Source of the DNA: an uncultured Sulfitobacter sp.
Lineage (GTDB): Bacteria; Pseudomonadota; Alphaproteobacteria; Rhodobacterales; Rhodobacteraceae
DNA: 64,000 bases
Direction: 5' to 3'
Assembly (NCBI RefSeq): GCF_947502895.1
Contig: NZ_CANNBM010000007.1
Span: forward strand, 1-64,000
Within the stretch, counting starts at the first letter, position 1, and every line of letters starts with the position of its first letter. The notes beneath the pieces were generated by a model that was not told the origin of the DNA, did no database searches, and saw only the letters and a list, made by a program, of their open reading frames with translations. Of the stretch, positions 35,473 through 43,930 are shown one piece after another. The translations under genes and the position numbers were made by a program.

Positions 35473-36867
35473 CTATTGCGCGGCGTCAGCAGCGGCAGCG
35501 GCGTCCTGCACATCACGGTGCCACGCACCGATCAGCAGGGTTTTGAACGCCGCATAGGTGGCATCAAAGGTTTCGCGCCCGCGGGCATATGTTTCGCGGT
35601 TGAAATCACGGTAATCCGCCTCGTAAATACCGCGCACCTGTTCGCCTGCCTGCCCGATCAGCGCGGTAAAGCCCTGACGGTGGGGCGAAAGGGTGGGCCC
35701 GAGGTAGGCCTGCATCAGCGCGGCAAGCTCTGCCTGTTGCGCGCCATCATAGCGTGTGACCACCGCGCGCACCGCATCCCATTCGAAATTAAGTTCGGGG
35801 CGGCCAAGGGCGCGGGCGGCGATATTCTCACCGTCTTCGATGGATTTGAAAGTGGTGTGCAGCATGTCAAAGAAACGGCCCGTGCTGTCGAACTCCAGAA
35901 AAGACGCCCCCAGAGGCACCAGCAGGATGTCAGCGGCCGAAAGGCCATTGATGGTGAGATAGCCAAGGGCGGGCGGCGTGTCGATAAAGACCACATCGTA
36001 TTGGTCCAGCACCCCGTCGGCGGCCAGTGTCTCGGTCAGCGCGTCCCACAGCTTCCAGCCGCGCGAGGCCATGCGCCAGACCGGTACCTGAAATTCTGCC
36101 CAGTACAAATTCAGCTGCGCACCGATCAGATCAATGTTGGGCCAATGTGTTGGCTGTATCAGATCGGTGGCTGTCATCTCCAGCGCTTCGGAGAGGGTTT
36201 CGTCCAGCGGGTGAGGGGCCTCGCCACGGTCCAGACGGCGCTGGTTTTCTACCCGCAGGTTTTGGGCGTAGTGGCGCGCGATCAGGGGAAAGACGGTTTG
36301 CCATTCGTCCGCTACCTTACCGCCAAAGATGGAGGTCATGGAGCCTTGGGAATCCAGATCAATCACCAGCACTTTGTAGCCGTCCAAAGCGGCGGACATG
36401 GCGAGGTGCGCGGCGGTAGATGTTTTGCCCACCCCGCCTTTGAAATTCGCCACGGCGACCATTTTGGCAGGCTGGCCTTCGGGGCGGTAGGGCCGGTAGT
36501 CTTTTGCCTTGGAGCCTTCGGCCGCGAAATGCGCACGCAGGCGCAGCACTTCATCAAGCGAAAACCACTTGGCCCCGCCCGCTGTTTCCGAGCGGCCCTG
36601 CGGCAGATCGGGGTTTTGTTTGAGCACACGGCGGAAATGGCCTTGGGCCACAGGGATCAGATAGCGGGTGATCTCCCATGTGGAGAACAGGCGCAGCTTG
36701 CGGCCGCCATCCTGTTCCAGTCCGCGGGTTGCCAGATCATCGCGGCCCCGCGCACAGGCATTGGCAATGGCCTCGAACCCTTCGGTGGTGGTGGGGCCTC
36801 CCAGACTGGCAAGGGCCGCATCGGGGTCAATGTTGAAATAGGGGGGTAGACCTGCTGTCGTATCCAT
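35473..36867 (-). CDS. parA: Plasmid partition ATPase ParA
   Basis: Walker-type ATPase that positions plasmid copies and often represses its own operon. The 464-residue protein has an N-terminal region (about 1-115) with helix-turn-helix character (KWFSLDEVLRLRAHF), the deviant Walker A FKGGVGKTSTAAHLA near 140, the Walker A' VLVIDLDSQGSM and the Walker B region VVFIDTPPALGY. The length with an N-terminal DNA-binding part is that of type Ia ParA proteins. An agagg ribosome binding site precedes the ATG. It is divergent from repA across a 548-base control and origin region. Confidence 0.93.
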   Translation of the reverse strand: MDTTAGLPPYFNIDPDAALASLGGPTTTEGFEAIANACARGRDDLATRGLEQDGGRKLRLFSTWEITRYLIPVAQGHFRRVLKQNPDLPQGRSETAGGAKWFSLDEVLRLRAHFAAEGSKAKDYRPYRPEGQPAKMVAVANFKGGVGKTSTAAHLAMSAALDGYKVLVIDLDSQGSMTSIFGGKVADEWQTVFPLIARHYAQNLRVENQRRLDRGEAPHPLDETLSEALEMTATDLIQPTHWPNIDLIGAQLNLYWAEFQVPVWRMASRGWKLWDALTETLAADGVLDQYDVVFIDTPPALGYLTINGLSAADILLVPLGASFLEFDSTGRFFDMLHTTFKSIEDGENIAARALGRPELNFEWDAVRAVVTRYDGAQQAELAALMQAYLGPTLSPHRQGFTALIGQAGEQVRGIYEADYRDFNRETYARGRETFDATYAAFKTLLIGAWHRDVQDAAAAADAAQ

Positions 36868-36917
36868 ATGCTCGAAACCTCTGGAGAGCGCCCTCTTGAA
36901 CGGGGCATGTACGCTGA

Positions 36918-36975
36918 TTTTGCCTCAATTCGCAAAAACACGCAACATCTGATTAAAGGGAGCACATTTGCCTCA
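36918..36975. promoter_or_regulatory. Possible ParA operator sites
   Basis: Two identical tttgcctca motifs, 48 bases apart from start to start, lie 51-107 bases upstream of the parA ATG. The first sits within an inverted repeat (ttttgc 36918-36923, gcaaaa 36932-36937). As ParA here has a DNA-binding N-terminus, autoregulation at these sites is plausible. Evidence is positional only. Confidence 0.35.
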
Positions 36976-37157
36976 TCCCCCCTTCTTTTTCTAAGCAAAT
37001 AAAGGGCTGTTTGCTGTGGTGTGGTGCGTATTTGGGTGCATCAGCGGACCCAATCCTAAAAAAGTGTTGTTAAATTTTGTTAGTTATACGTTACAGGGCT
37101 GCTGCTTTTGAAAAAGAGGAATGGTTGTCAGAGGTTTATGGCGCATCTTTGCACATG

Positions 37158-37220
37158 AGGCGACTCTGATACCACGATAAAGCGACTCTGAACCCACGAG
37201 CAGGCGACTCTGATCCCCCG
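37158..37220 (+). repeat. Three RepA iterons, 22-bp period
   Basis: The core gcgactctga occurs at 37160-37169, 37182-37191 and 37204-37213, exactly 22 bases apart. The longer unit of about 19 bases begins aggcgactctga or aagcgactctga and ends in ccacg or ccccg. A phase of two helical turns is typical for initiator-binding iterons. A single inverted half match, tcagag, lies at 37128-37133. Confidence 0.85.
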
Positions 37221-37262
37221 TCCATTTGGTGCAGGCTGTTGCTGTGTGGCGTAGACGGAGCC

Positions 37263-37271
37263 TGTGGATAA
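37263..37271 (-). promoter_or_regulatory. DnaA box
   Basis: tgtggataa is an exact complement of the consensus ttatccaca. It lies 42 bases after the last iteron and 144 bases before the repA start, where host DnaA would help open the origin. Confidence 0.65.
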
Positions 37272-37415
37272 CTTTAGGGTGTTAGTGAAACCCCGAACGG
37301 GGACAGATTCGCGAACACGCGATACCAGAGGCCGCAAAGGCCCGAACGAGCAGAACAGCACAGGACCACTGTGCACATAAAACGGGGCAGCAATGATCTG
37401 CGCCAGAGGCAGGCA

Positions 37416-38414
37416 ATGAGTACGACCACACGCACAGGGCTTTTGCCTGACCATCACCCGCAGGCGGATTTTTTCGTCTGTGACATTCTGGGGGCCAGCC
37501 CCAAGGATGATCTGGGCTCTATGGAGCATCCGATTTTTTCGCTGTCCACGCGGCCTGACAGGCGTATTCTGAGCTATGCCCATAATGGCACGCAGGTCGA
37601 TGTCACGCCAAGCGTGCGTGGACGCGCCACAATCCATGACAAGGATATTCTGATCTATTGTGTGAGCCAGTTGATGGCAGCCCTGAATGCAGGGCGCACG
37701 ATTGCCCGCACGCTGCATCTGACGGCCCATGATCTGCTGGTGGCCACCAACCGCGATACCAGCGGGGATGCCTACACGCGCCTGCGCGAAGCCTTCGAGC
37801 GGCTGGCAGGCACACGGATCACCACCAATATCGCGGCGGGCGGTGTGGAGGTCACGCGCGGCTTTGGCCTGATCGAGGCATGGGAGATTGTGCGCGCCAC
37901 CCGCGGGGGGCGTATGACACAGGTAAAAGTCACCCTGTCGGAATGGCTGTTCAATGCGGTGCAGGCCAAATCCGTGCTGACGCTCAGCCGTGATTATTTC
38001 CGCCTGCGCAAACCGCTGGAGCGGCGGGTCTATGAGTTGGCGCGCAAGCATTGCGGACGGCAGGCCGAATGGAAGGTAAGCGTGGCGACATTGCACAAGA
38101 AAGCGGGCAGTGCCGCACCGGTGCGCGTGTTCCGCGCCGCTGTGCGCCGGATGATTGTGGATGCCAATCTGCCCGACTATGAGATGCGCGAAGGCGCCGA
38201 TGACGTGATTGTCTTTGCCCGCGCGCGCAAGCCGGAGGTGGTGGCAGGCCCAGTGCTGAGCTCGGGCGCGCTGGACGCCGCGCGCAGCCTTGCACCGGGG
38301 GCTGACATCTATGCGCTGGAGGCCGATTGGCGCGCATGGTGGGACGAGACAGGCCGCCCGCGACTGGGCAATGCCGACGCCGCGTTTCTGGGCTGGGTCA
38401 AGACGCGGGTTTAA
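37416..38414 (+). CDS. repA: Plasmid replication initiator protein RepA
   Basis: Initiator that binds the iterons upstream and recruits the host replisome. The 332-residue product matches the 'replication initiator protein A' family, with FFVCDILGASPKDDLGSMEHPIFSLSTR, YAHNGTQVDVTPSVRGRATIHDKDILIYCVSQL and LTAHDLLVATNRDTSGDAYTRLREAFERLAGTRITTNI (described here by short blocks). Two winged-helix domains are likely. The frame opens at a GTG at 37371, but the ATG at 37416 has a better family start and a purine-rich site (cagaggcag) ahead. The pairing of this initiator type with divergent parAB is the RepA-type plasmid module of Rhodobacterales. Confidence 0.92.
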   Translation: MSTTTRTGLLPDHHPQADFFVCDILGASPKDDLGSMEHPIFSLSTRPDRRILSYAHNGTQVDVTPSVRGRATIHDKDILIYCVSQLMAALNAGRTIARTLHLTAHDLLVATNRDTSGDAYTRLREAFERLAGTRITTNIAAGGVEVTRGFGLIEAWEIVRATRGGRMTQVKVTLSEWLFNAVQAKSVLTLSRDYFRLRKPLERRVYELARKHCGRQAEWKVSVATLHKKAGSAAPVRVFRAAVRRMIVDANLPDYEMREGADDVIVFARARKPEVVAGPVLSSGALDAARSLAPGADIYALEADWRAWWDETGRPRLGNADAAFLGWVKTRV

Positions 38415-38519
38415 GGGCCGTACGATTGTTTACGCTTTCGGGTAGGAAGCATGTTTTGTACTGTCCGCTACAGCACGGCTGTCATGACAAGCTCTGCTGT
38501 TTGATTTCAAGGATGACAT

Positions 38520-40301
38520 ATGCCTCTCGAAAAGACTGTTTTGCCCGCACTGGCGCCTGATCTGCATCAATCACTTGACCGGATTTGGGATTGCGATGTG
38601 TCGATTGATCCGTTCCAGAACCATCCGCTGGTGATCGGGCGTACAGCACAGCTGAAATTTGCATTCGGTTTGGCACCACAGGGCTACGCACTGGAGTTCG
38701 GTGTGTTTGCGGGATATTCAATTCGCGCGCTGGCCTTTGCCCATCCAAAACGGAAATTCACCGGCTTTGATTCCTTTACCGGTCTGCCCGAAGACTGGGT
38801 GCGCAGCGCAGGCGACGTCTATGAGGCTGGCCATTTTGCGCTGGATGCTTTGCCCGTGGTGCCAGCCAATGTGACCCTGATCAAAGGTTTTTTTGACGAC
38901 ACACTTGGTCCGTGGTTGGAGGCCAATGCAGGCCCTGTCGGTTTTGTGCATATTGATTGTGATCTTTATGGCGGTGCGCGCCATGCATTGGACCTGCTGA
39001 CGCCACGTCTGGTGGATGGGGCTGTGATTGTCTTTGACGAACTGTCCGATTGGGCAAACGAGGGTGTCTATCCCAATTGGGCAGAGCATGAATGGCGCGC
39101 CCTGAAAGAATGGTTGACGCAGACTGGATGGTGCTTTCGGATTTTGTCGCGCGACAAAGGGTTTGCTTGCGCGGTACAGATTTTTCACACCCCCCCTGCG
39201 GCGTATAATATGGCGCAGACCCTGGATGTGCTGACCCGTTTGGAGGATGTGGGCGAAGGCCCTGCTGTATTCGATTTTTTGCAGACAGATTTCGATGCTG
39301 CGCGTGCGCCGTTGAAGGCCGTTCATCTGCTGGCAAAGCGGCAGTTGGAAGCAAATGAGCCTGAGGCCGCGCTGGCGGTTTTGCAGCAGGGCCTTTCGCG
39401 GTTGGGGCCTAAGATACCGCGTACCACAATACGGATGTTCGAGCAGTTACACGCCACATTACTGGTCCGTTGCGGGCATGTGGCCCAAGCGCAGACCTTG
39501 TTGTCGGAGTATTTGCAGGCCAATCCGGATAATGTGCATGCGTTGGTGTTGAAGGGCACGATGGCGCGTCAGGAGAAGTCATACGAAGAGGCCGCAGCCT
39601 TGTTCCAGCGGGCGTATCATTTGTCGGGCAATCAGGCACATGCCAGACAGGCGCGGCTGGCTTCGCGGCTGGCGCAGATCAGACCTGAATTCCGTACGCC
39701 GATGTTCAGCGGCTGGTTGATCCAGCATCTGGTGGATGATCGCAGCTTTGAGACTGTTCTGGATGTGGGCAGCGGCGCAGGAGAGCAGGCGGCCTTGCTG
39801 CGCAAACACGGCAAGCGGGTCACGGAACTGGATTATGGCGAGAGCCACTATTTCAAGGAGGCCGAACACGCTGGAGAATCCGATATTCTGAGGGGTGATT
39901 TTGTCACCATGCCGATTGAGCAGGAATTCGACTGTGTGCTTGCTTCGCATGTGCTGGAACACCAGCCCAATGTGAATGCCTTTTTACGCAAGGCAAATGC
40001 CGTGCTGCGTGAGGGCGGCGTGCTGGGTCTTTCGGTGCCGCCGCTCAAGCATCAGATTGTGGGGGGGCATCTGACTGTGTGGAATGCAGGATTGGTTTTA
40101 TACAATCTGGTTCTGGCGGGGTTTGATTGCCGCAACCCGTGGATCAGGCGGTACGGATACAATATCTCGGTGGTTGTCGAAAAGCGCAGCATCAGCCCCG
40201 CGGGGCTGGTATTTGACAATGGCGATATTGACCGTATCGCCGCCTACCTCCCAGAAGGTTTTGGTGAAGGTTTTGACGGCGACATTCACAGCTTTGGCTA
40301 G
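38520..40301 (+). CDS. Double methyltransferase with central TPR repeats
   Basis: The 593-residue protein has three parts. Residues about 20-225 resemble TylF/macrocin-type O-methyltransferases (LEFGVFAGYSIRALAF, GFDSFTGLPEDW, FVHIDCDLYGGARHAL, VFDELSDWANEG). About 260-390 has TPR-like helical repeats (AEAALAVLQQGLSRLG, NVHALVLKGTMARQEKSYEEAAALFQRAY). About 405-530 is a class I SAM methyltransferase (VLDVGSGAGEQAALLRKHG, FDCVLASHVLEHQPN). A ribosome binding site aaggatg precedes the ATG. It probably methylates glycan residues. Its stop codon shares the tetranucleotide ctag (40298-40301) with the stop of the convergent phosphomannomutase gene. Base use looks richer in T than in neighbours. Confidence 0.75.
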   Translation: MPLEKTVLPALAPDLHQSLDRIWDCDVSIDPFQNHPLVIGRTAQLKFAFGLAPQGYALEFGVFAGYSIRALAFAHPKRKFTGFDSFTGLPEDWVRSAGDVYEAGHFALDALPVVPANVTLIKGFFDDTLGPWLEANAGPVGFVHIDCDLYGGARHALDLLTPRLVDGAVIVFDELSDWANEGVYPNWAEHEWRALKEWLTQTGWCFRILSRDKGFACAVQIFHTPPAAYNMAQTLDVLTRLEDVGEGPAVFDFLQTDFDAARAPLKAVHLLAKRQLEANEPEAALAVLQQGLSRLGPKIPRTTIRMFEQLHATLLVRCGHVAQAQTLLSEYLQANPDNVHALVLKGTMARQEKSYEEAAALFQRAYHLSGNQAHARQARLASRLAQIRPEFRTPMFSGWLIQHLVDDRSFETVLDVGSGAGEQAALLRKHGKRVTELDYGESHYFKEAEHAGESDILRGDFVTMPIEQEFDCVLASHVLEHQPNVNAFLRKANAVLREGGVLGLSVPPLKHQIVGGHLTVWNAGLVLYNLVLAGFDCRNPWIRRYGYNISVVVEKRSISPAGLVFDNGDIDRIAAYLPEGFGEGFDGDIHSFG

Positions 40302-41695
40302 TCCAGCGCAGCTTTGAGCCGTTTCAGATGCGTATTGACCAGTGTTAGTGCCGCATCTGTGCTGTCGGCTTCGGCGTAGCAACGGCATTCTGGGGCATTG
40401 CCCGAGGGGCGCAGGTGGACGACTGATCCGCATGTAAATGTCACGCGCAGCCCGTCCGTGAGGTCGAGTGATTGCTCTGCCCCGACGCCTTTGAAGAAAG
40501 CGGTGCGGGCGGTGGCATCGGCGGTGAGGGTTGCGATGAAGGCTGCCGATCGCTCGGAGGGGACTTCCTGCACGCGGTCGGCAGCGGTAAAGCGGGGCGG
40601 CAGGGCGGCGACAAGATCGGTGAGCGTTTTGCCCTGTGCGCGTGCGGCGGCCAGCGGGGCGAGCATGGGCAGCAGGCTGTCGCGGGTCATCAGCGGCGGT
40701 AGGGCGCCGGTAGGACCGGTGGCAGTGAACCCCAAAAGGAAGCCCCCGTTCGCTTCATAGCCTGCAATTTTTGTCGCATTGTCGCTTGTTAGAGCCTGTT
40801 CCATTGCATCAATCACAAAAGGAGAGCCTATACGCGTGCGGGTGATGGCGGTGAACTGTGGCATCTGGTCGATCAGCGTATTGGACGAGACAGGGGTGAC
40901 CAGAGTATCCGCGCCCAGAAACTGTGCCGTCAGCGGCCCCAGCAGATCACCGGCAATAATTGTGCCTGTGGCATCTGCCAGCATCGGGCGGTCGCCGTCA
41001 CCATCGGTGGAGATGATGGCATCAAGCCCGTGTTCCTGCGCCCAGCCTGCCAGCAGGCCACGGGTGGCAGGATCAACCGCTTCGGTATCCACAGGGATGA
41101 ACACATCCGAGCGCGCCAGCGCCACAGATTCCGCGCCCAAGCCCTCTAGGATATCGCCCATAACATCGCGCGCGACCGAGCTGTGTTGGTAGACACCGAT
41201 ACGCGCACCGCGCAGGGCGCCCGCGCCAAAGGCGTTTGCGTACCGTGCGACATAGGCGGGCAGGGCAGTGGTATCGGATTTGATCTGGCCCGGGCTGCCG
41301 GCAATGGTGTGATCCGTCTCTAACATGGCGAGAATAGCGGTTTCGTCCGCCTTGGAAATCTCGCCTTGGGGGATATAGAACTTGAGCCCGTTACGGTCGG
41401 CGGGGATATGGCTGCCGGTGATCATTACGGCAGCGTCGCCTGCGGACATCGACGCCAGCGCAAGCGCGGGTGTGGGCACGGCACCGTGATCGATGGCGTC
41501 CAGACCTGCATCGCAGACGGCCTGCATTACCGCAGCGGCTATATCGGGCGAAGAAGCACGCAAATCGCGGCCGACATGCACAGCGCGACCTTGCGGGCAG
41601 GCAGCGATAAAGGCGCGTACATGGGCGCGGACCAGATCATCGGTCAATTCTGTAACAAGGCCGCGCAGGCCGGAGGTGCCGAATTTTGGGGGCAT
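40298..41695 (-). CDS. manB: Phosphomannomutase
   Basis: Converts mannose-6-phosphate to mannose-1-phosphate, the substrate of the ManC encoded 2.2 kb away. The 465-residue protein begins MPPKFGTSGLRGLV, has the phosphoserine loop VMITGSHIPADRNGLKFY near residue 95, the metal motif STDGDGDRPM near 225 and a C-terminal phosphate-binding RPSGNAPECRCY. The SHIP variant of the catalytic loop is as in CpsG/ManB-type enzymes. A phosphoglucomutase side activity is possible. It is convergent with the methyltransferase gene and divergent from the DUF2793 gene. Confidence 0.88.
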   Translation of the reverse strand: MPPKFGTSGLRGLVTELTDDLVRAHVRAFIAACPQGRAVHVGRDLRASSPDIAAAVMQAVCDAGLDAIDHGAVPTPALALASMSAGDAAVMITGSHIPADRNGLKFYIPQGEISKADETAILAMLETDHTIAGSPGQIKSDTTALPAYVARYANAFGAGALRGARIGVYQHSSVARDVMGDILEGLGAESVALARSDVFIPVDTEAVDPATRGLLAGWAQEHGLDAIISTDGDGDRPMLADATGTIIAGDLLGPLTAQFLGADTLVTPVSSNTLIDQMPQFTAITRTRIGSPFVIDAMEQALTSDNATKIAGYEANGGFLLGFTATGPTGALPPLMTRDSLLPMLAPLAAARAQGKTLTDLVAALPPRFTAADRVQEVPSERSAAFIATLTADATARTAFFKGVGAEQSLDLTDGLRVTFTCGSVVHLRPSGNAPECRCYAEADSTDAALTLVNTHLKRLKAALD

Positions 41696-41844
41696 GGGGG
41701 CTCTCGTTTGTTGAAGACTACGGGGTCTGTTGTAGGGTGCTGCGCGGGCGGGGGCAACGTACGCTCTGGCACGATGATGTTAAGGACTGGGGCCAATGAT
41801 CCGCATCAATCCATGATCTTGTCCCAATTTGCCCGGAGTAGCAG

Positions 41845-42945
41845 ATGCCCGATACATCCCCCGTCCTTGCCCTGCCCCTGATCCAGCCTGCACAGGCCCA
41901 GAAACACGTCACCCATAACGAGGCACTGCGGGTGCTGGATGCGGTGGTGCAACTGGTTGTGATTGCCGCCGATCTGTCTGCTCCGCCAACAGGCGCCAGC
42001 CCCGGCGACCGCTATATCGTCGCCTCCCCCGCCAGTGGGTCATGGACGGGCCATGCAGGCGAGATCGCGCTTTATGCGGATGATGCGTGGAGTTTCATTG
42101 CCGCGCAGGCGGGATGGTCTGCACAGGTGCTGACCCCCAAGGGCACGCTGGTCTTCGATCCGGTTGCAGGTTGGGAGGCCGCAGGGGGAGGGGCGGTCGA
42201 AACAACGCAGCAATTGGGCATCAACGCCACGGCAGATACAACCAACCGTCTGAGTTTGTCGGCAGATGCAACACTGCTGAACCATGAAGGGGCGGGCCAC
42301 CAGCTCAAGCTCAACAAAGCTACGGTCGCAGATACGGCGAGCCTGCTGTATCAGACGGCGTTTTCAGGGCGCGCCGAGATGGGACTGGCGGGCGACGATA
42401 GCTTTGCCATCAAAGTGAGCGCGGATGGTGGCACGTGGCACGAGGCGTTGCGCGCCAACCCTGCGACAGGAGGCTTGCAAATCCCGCATCTGGTGACGGG
42501 TCTGGGGGTGACCCAAAGCCCCAATGACACAACACCGGGACGGCTGATGCGCACGGGAGACGGCTATGTAAAAGCCACGCTGCTGGGCACGGTGAGCGAG
42601 ACGGCAGGGGTGCCGACGGGGGCGGTGATCGAGCGGGGCAGCAATGCGAATGGTGAGTACGTCCGCTTTGCAGATGGCACCCAGATCTGCACCCGCGAAA
42701 TAGGTAATGTGGATACCAATATCGCGGCGGGGGCTGTTTTTCGCTCCAACATCATATCGGTGGATTATGCCAAACCCTTTGTGTCGGGCAGTCTGGTTGT
42801 AGGCGCTGCATCTTCGGTCAACACGGGGCTTTTGTGGGTCAACGGGCGTGCGACATCCCATACGGAGTGGAAATACACAGCGTTTTCCTACGCCAGCCGC
42901 ACGAGCGACACGATCGCGCTGATGGCGGTGGGGCGGTGGTTCTAG
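41845..42945 (+). CDS. DUF2793 domain protein (phage/GTA spike-like)
   Basis: The 366-residue protein has no signal peptide. Residues about 8-95 match the DUF2793 pattern (LALPLIQPAQAQKHVTHNEALRVLDAVVQL, PPTGASPGDRYIVA, IALYADDAWSFIAAQAGW, noted in short blocks). Residues 125-210 look like a beta-rich shaft (NRLSLSADATLLNHEG, WHEALRANPATGGLQIP) as in tail-fibre or spike proteins. A ggag ribosome binding site lies before the ATG. DUF2793 proteins are known from phages and gene transfer agents of Rhodobacterales. No other phage gene is near, so this is either a domesticated glycan-binding protein or an isolated remnant. Confidence 0.7.
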   Translation: MPDTSPVLALPLIQPAQAQKHVTHNEALRVLDAVVQLVVIAADLSAPPTGASPGDRYIVASPASGSWTGHAGEIALYADDAWSFIAAQAGWSAQVLTPKGTLVFDPVAGWEAAGGGAVETTQQLGINATADTTNRLSLSADATLLNHEGAGHQLKLNKATVADTASLLYQTAFSGRAEMGLAGDDSFAIKVSADGGTWHEALRANPATGGLQIPHLVTGLGVTQSPNDTTPGRLMRTGDGYVKATLLGTVSETAGVPTGAVIERGSNANGEYVRFADGTQICTREIGNVDTNIAAGAVFRSNIISVDYAKPFVSGSLVVGAASSVNTGLLWVNGRATSHTEWKYTAFSYASRTSDTIALMAVGRWF

Positions 42946-42948
42946 GGA

Positions 42949-43883
42949 CTACAACCGCTCAAGCTGTTTAGCGATAGTTTCATCAATGGTTGGCGCCTTT
43001 GGAATGTAGTTCACTGTTCTACGAAGATTGAGATCTTCTGGCGGGAGGCCAAGTGTTTTGCACATCGCATAGTATTCGTTAACGGCGGGGTCGAAAAGGA
43101 TCTGGCGACGGTGATCCGGCGGGTAAAGCTGGCTTGCAGTGCAAAAGCATGCTGGGCAAGCTCTGCGCCTGCATTAAACAGGATTTCACTGCGGCTGTTG
43201 CTGACCAGAATCAAAGCACGCGGTGGTACTTTGTAGAGCGCCCCTTTGAACGGGGTAGAGGCCCCGTTTTTTCCGCCATAAACAAAATAGGGCAGCCATC
43301 CGCCAGGATTGGAAACCTTTCCGGTTCTGAACGGCTGTAAATCGATTTCGAGAAATGCCCCGATTTTTTGGGCTGCGTCGGGTTCGAACAGATCATTCTG
43401 GTGTACACCAAGGACACTATATCCCATCTGTTTGAGCCGTTTGACGCGCGCAAAGCGCGAGATGAAATATTTAGCGACTACTTTGGGATCCCAGAAAGAA
43501 AACGATGTGTGCTCGGGCAGGCGCCTGAAACGGGCAATGTTGGATTTAAGATCGTGGTAGTAATGCGAGATCACTGTATCTACAGGATTGCGCAGCGTCA
43601 CGATGAAGCGCACATCATGCCCTTTGAGGCACTGGGAAATGTGTTCCCCCACAGGGTTTCTGGTTTCCAGATAGATCGGCGAGCAGTCCAGAAAATACCT
43701 ATCGGGGGCGCTGTCGGGAAAGAGGTTGCAATACTTTTCATAAGGGGGCGCGGCACGCCTGCTGAAAAAATTCAACTCTTTCACTTTGGGTTTGTTGAAG
43801 GCAGCCCCGTTCCGGATAAGGTTATCGTGCAGAAAAGTTGTGCCCGCTTTTGCAAGGCCTGGTATGATCAAATGCCTTGTCAT
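42949..43883 (-). pseudogene. Sulfotransferase gene with a frameshift near its 3' end
   Basis: The frame from 43883 encodes a sulfotransferase: IPGLAKAGTTFLHDNL (5'-phosphosulfate loop, residues 8-23) and RFIVTLRNPVDTVISHYYHDL (3'-phosphate site, about 92-112). The uninterrupted frame stops at 43011 after 290 residues, but its last 50 residues look unnatural. Reading the other frame from about 43135 gives a normal sulfotransferase C-terminus (LYPPDHRRQILFDPAVNEYY, and later KAPTIDETIAKQLERL) to a stop at 42949-42951. The span is one base short of a whole codon number, consistent with a single-base deletion between about 43125 and 43150, perhaps in the aaaa run at 43143-43146. Base composition looks lower in GC than neighbours. 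It could be a true pseudogene, a shortened enzyme or a sequencing error. Confidence 0.75.
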
Positions 43884-43930
43884 AGCGCTGTTTCCTCTGC
43901 CTGTTCCTTGATGGGTATGGGGCTGCCTGT

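Larger units (their letters stand above)
36868..37415. other. Plasmid origin and control region between parA and repA
   Basis: No gene is visible in these 548 bases. From the parA side they contain the inverted repeat ttttgc-N8-gcaaaa (36918-36937), two copies of tttgcctca (36919-36927 and 36967-36975) and an AT-rich tract around 37050-37095 suited to strand opening. Next come three 22-bp iterons (37158-37220) and a DnaA box (37263-37271), then the repA start. This order matches an iteron-controlled theta origin. Confidence 0.75.

Noticed and set aside
41845..42945. A prophage or gene transfer agent cluster around the DUF2793 gene
   Set aside because: The flanking genes are phosphomannomutase and a sulfotransferase; no capsid, portal, terminase or tail gene is present.
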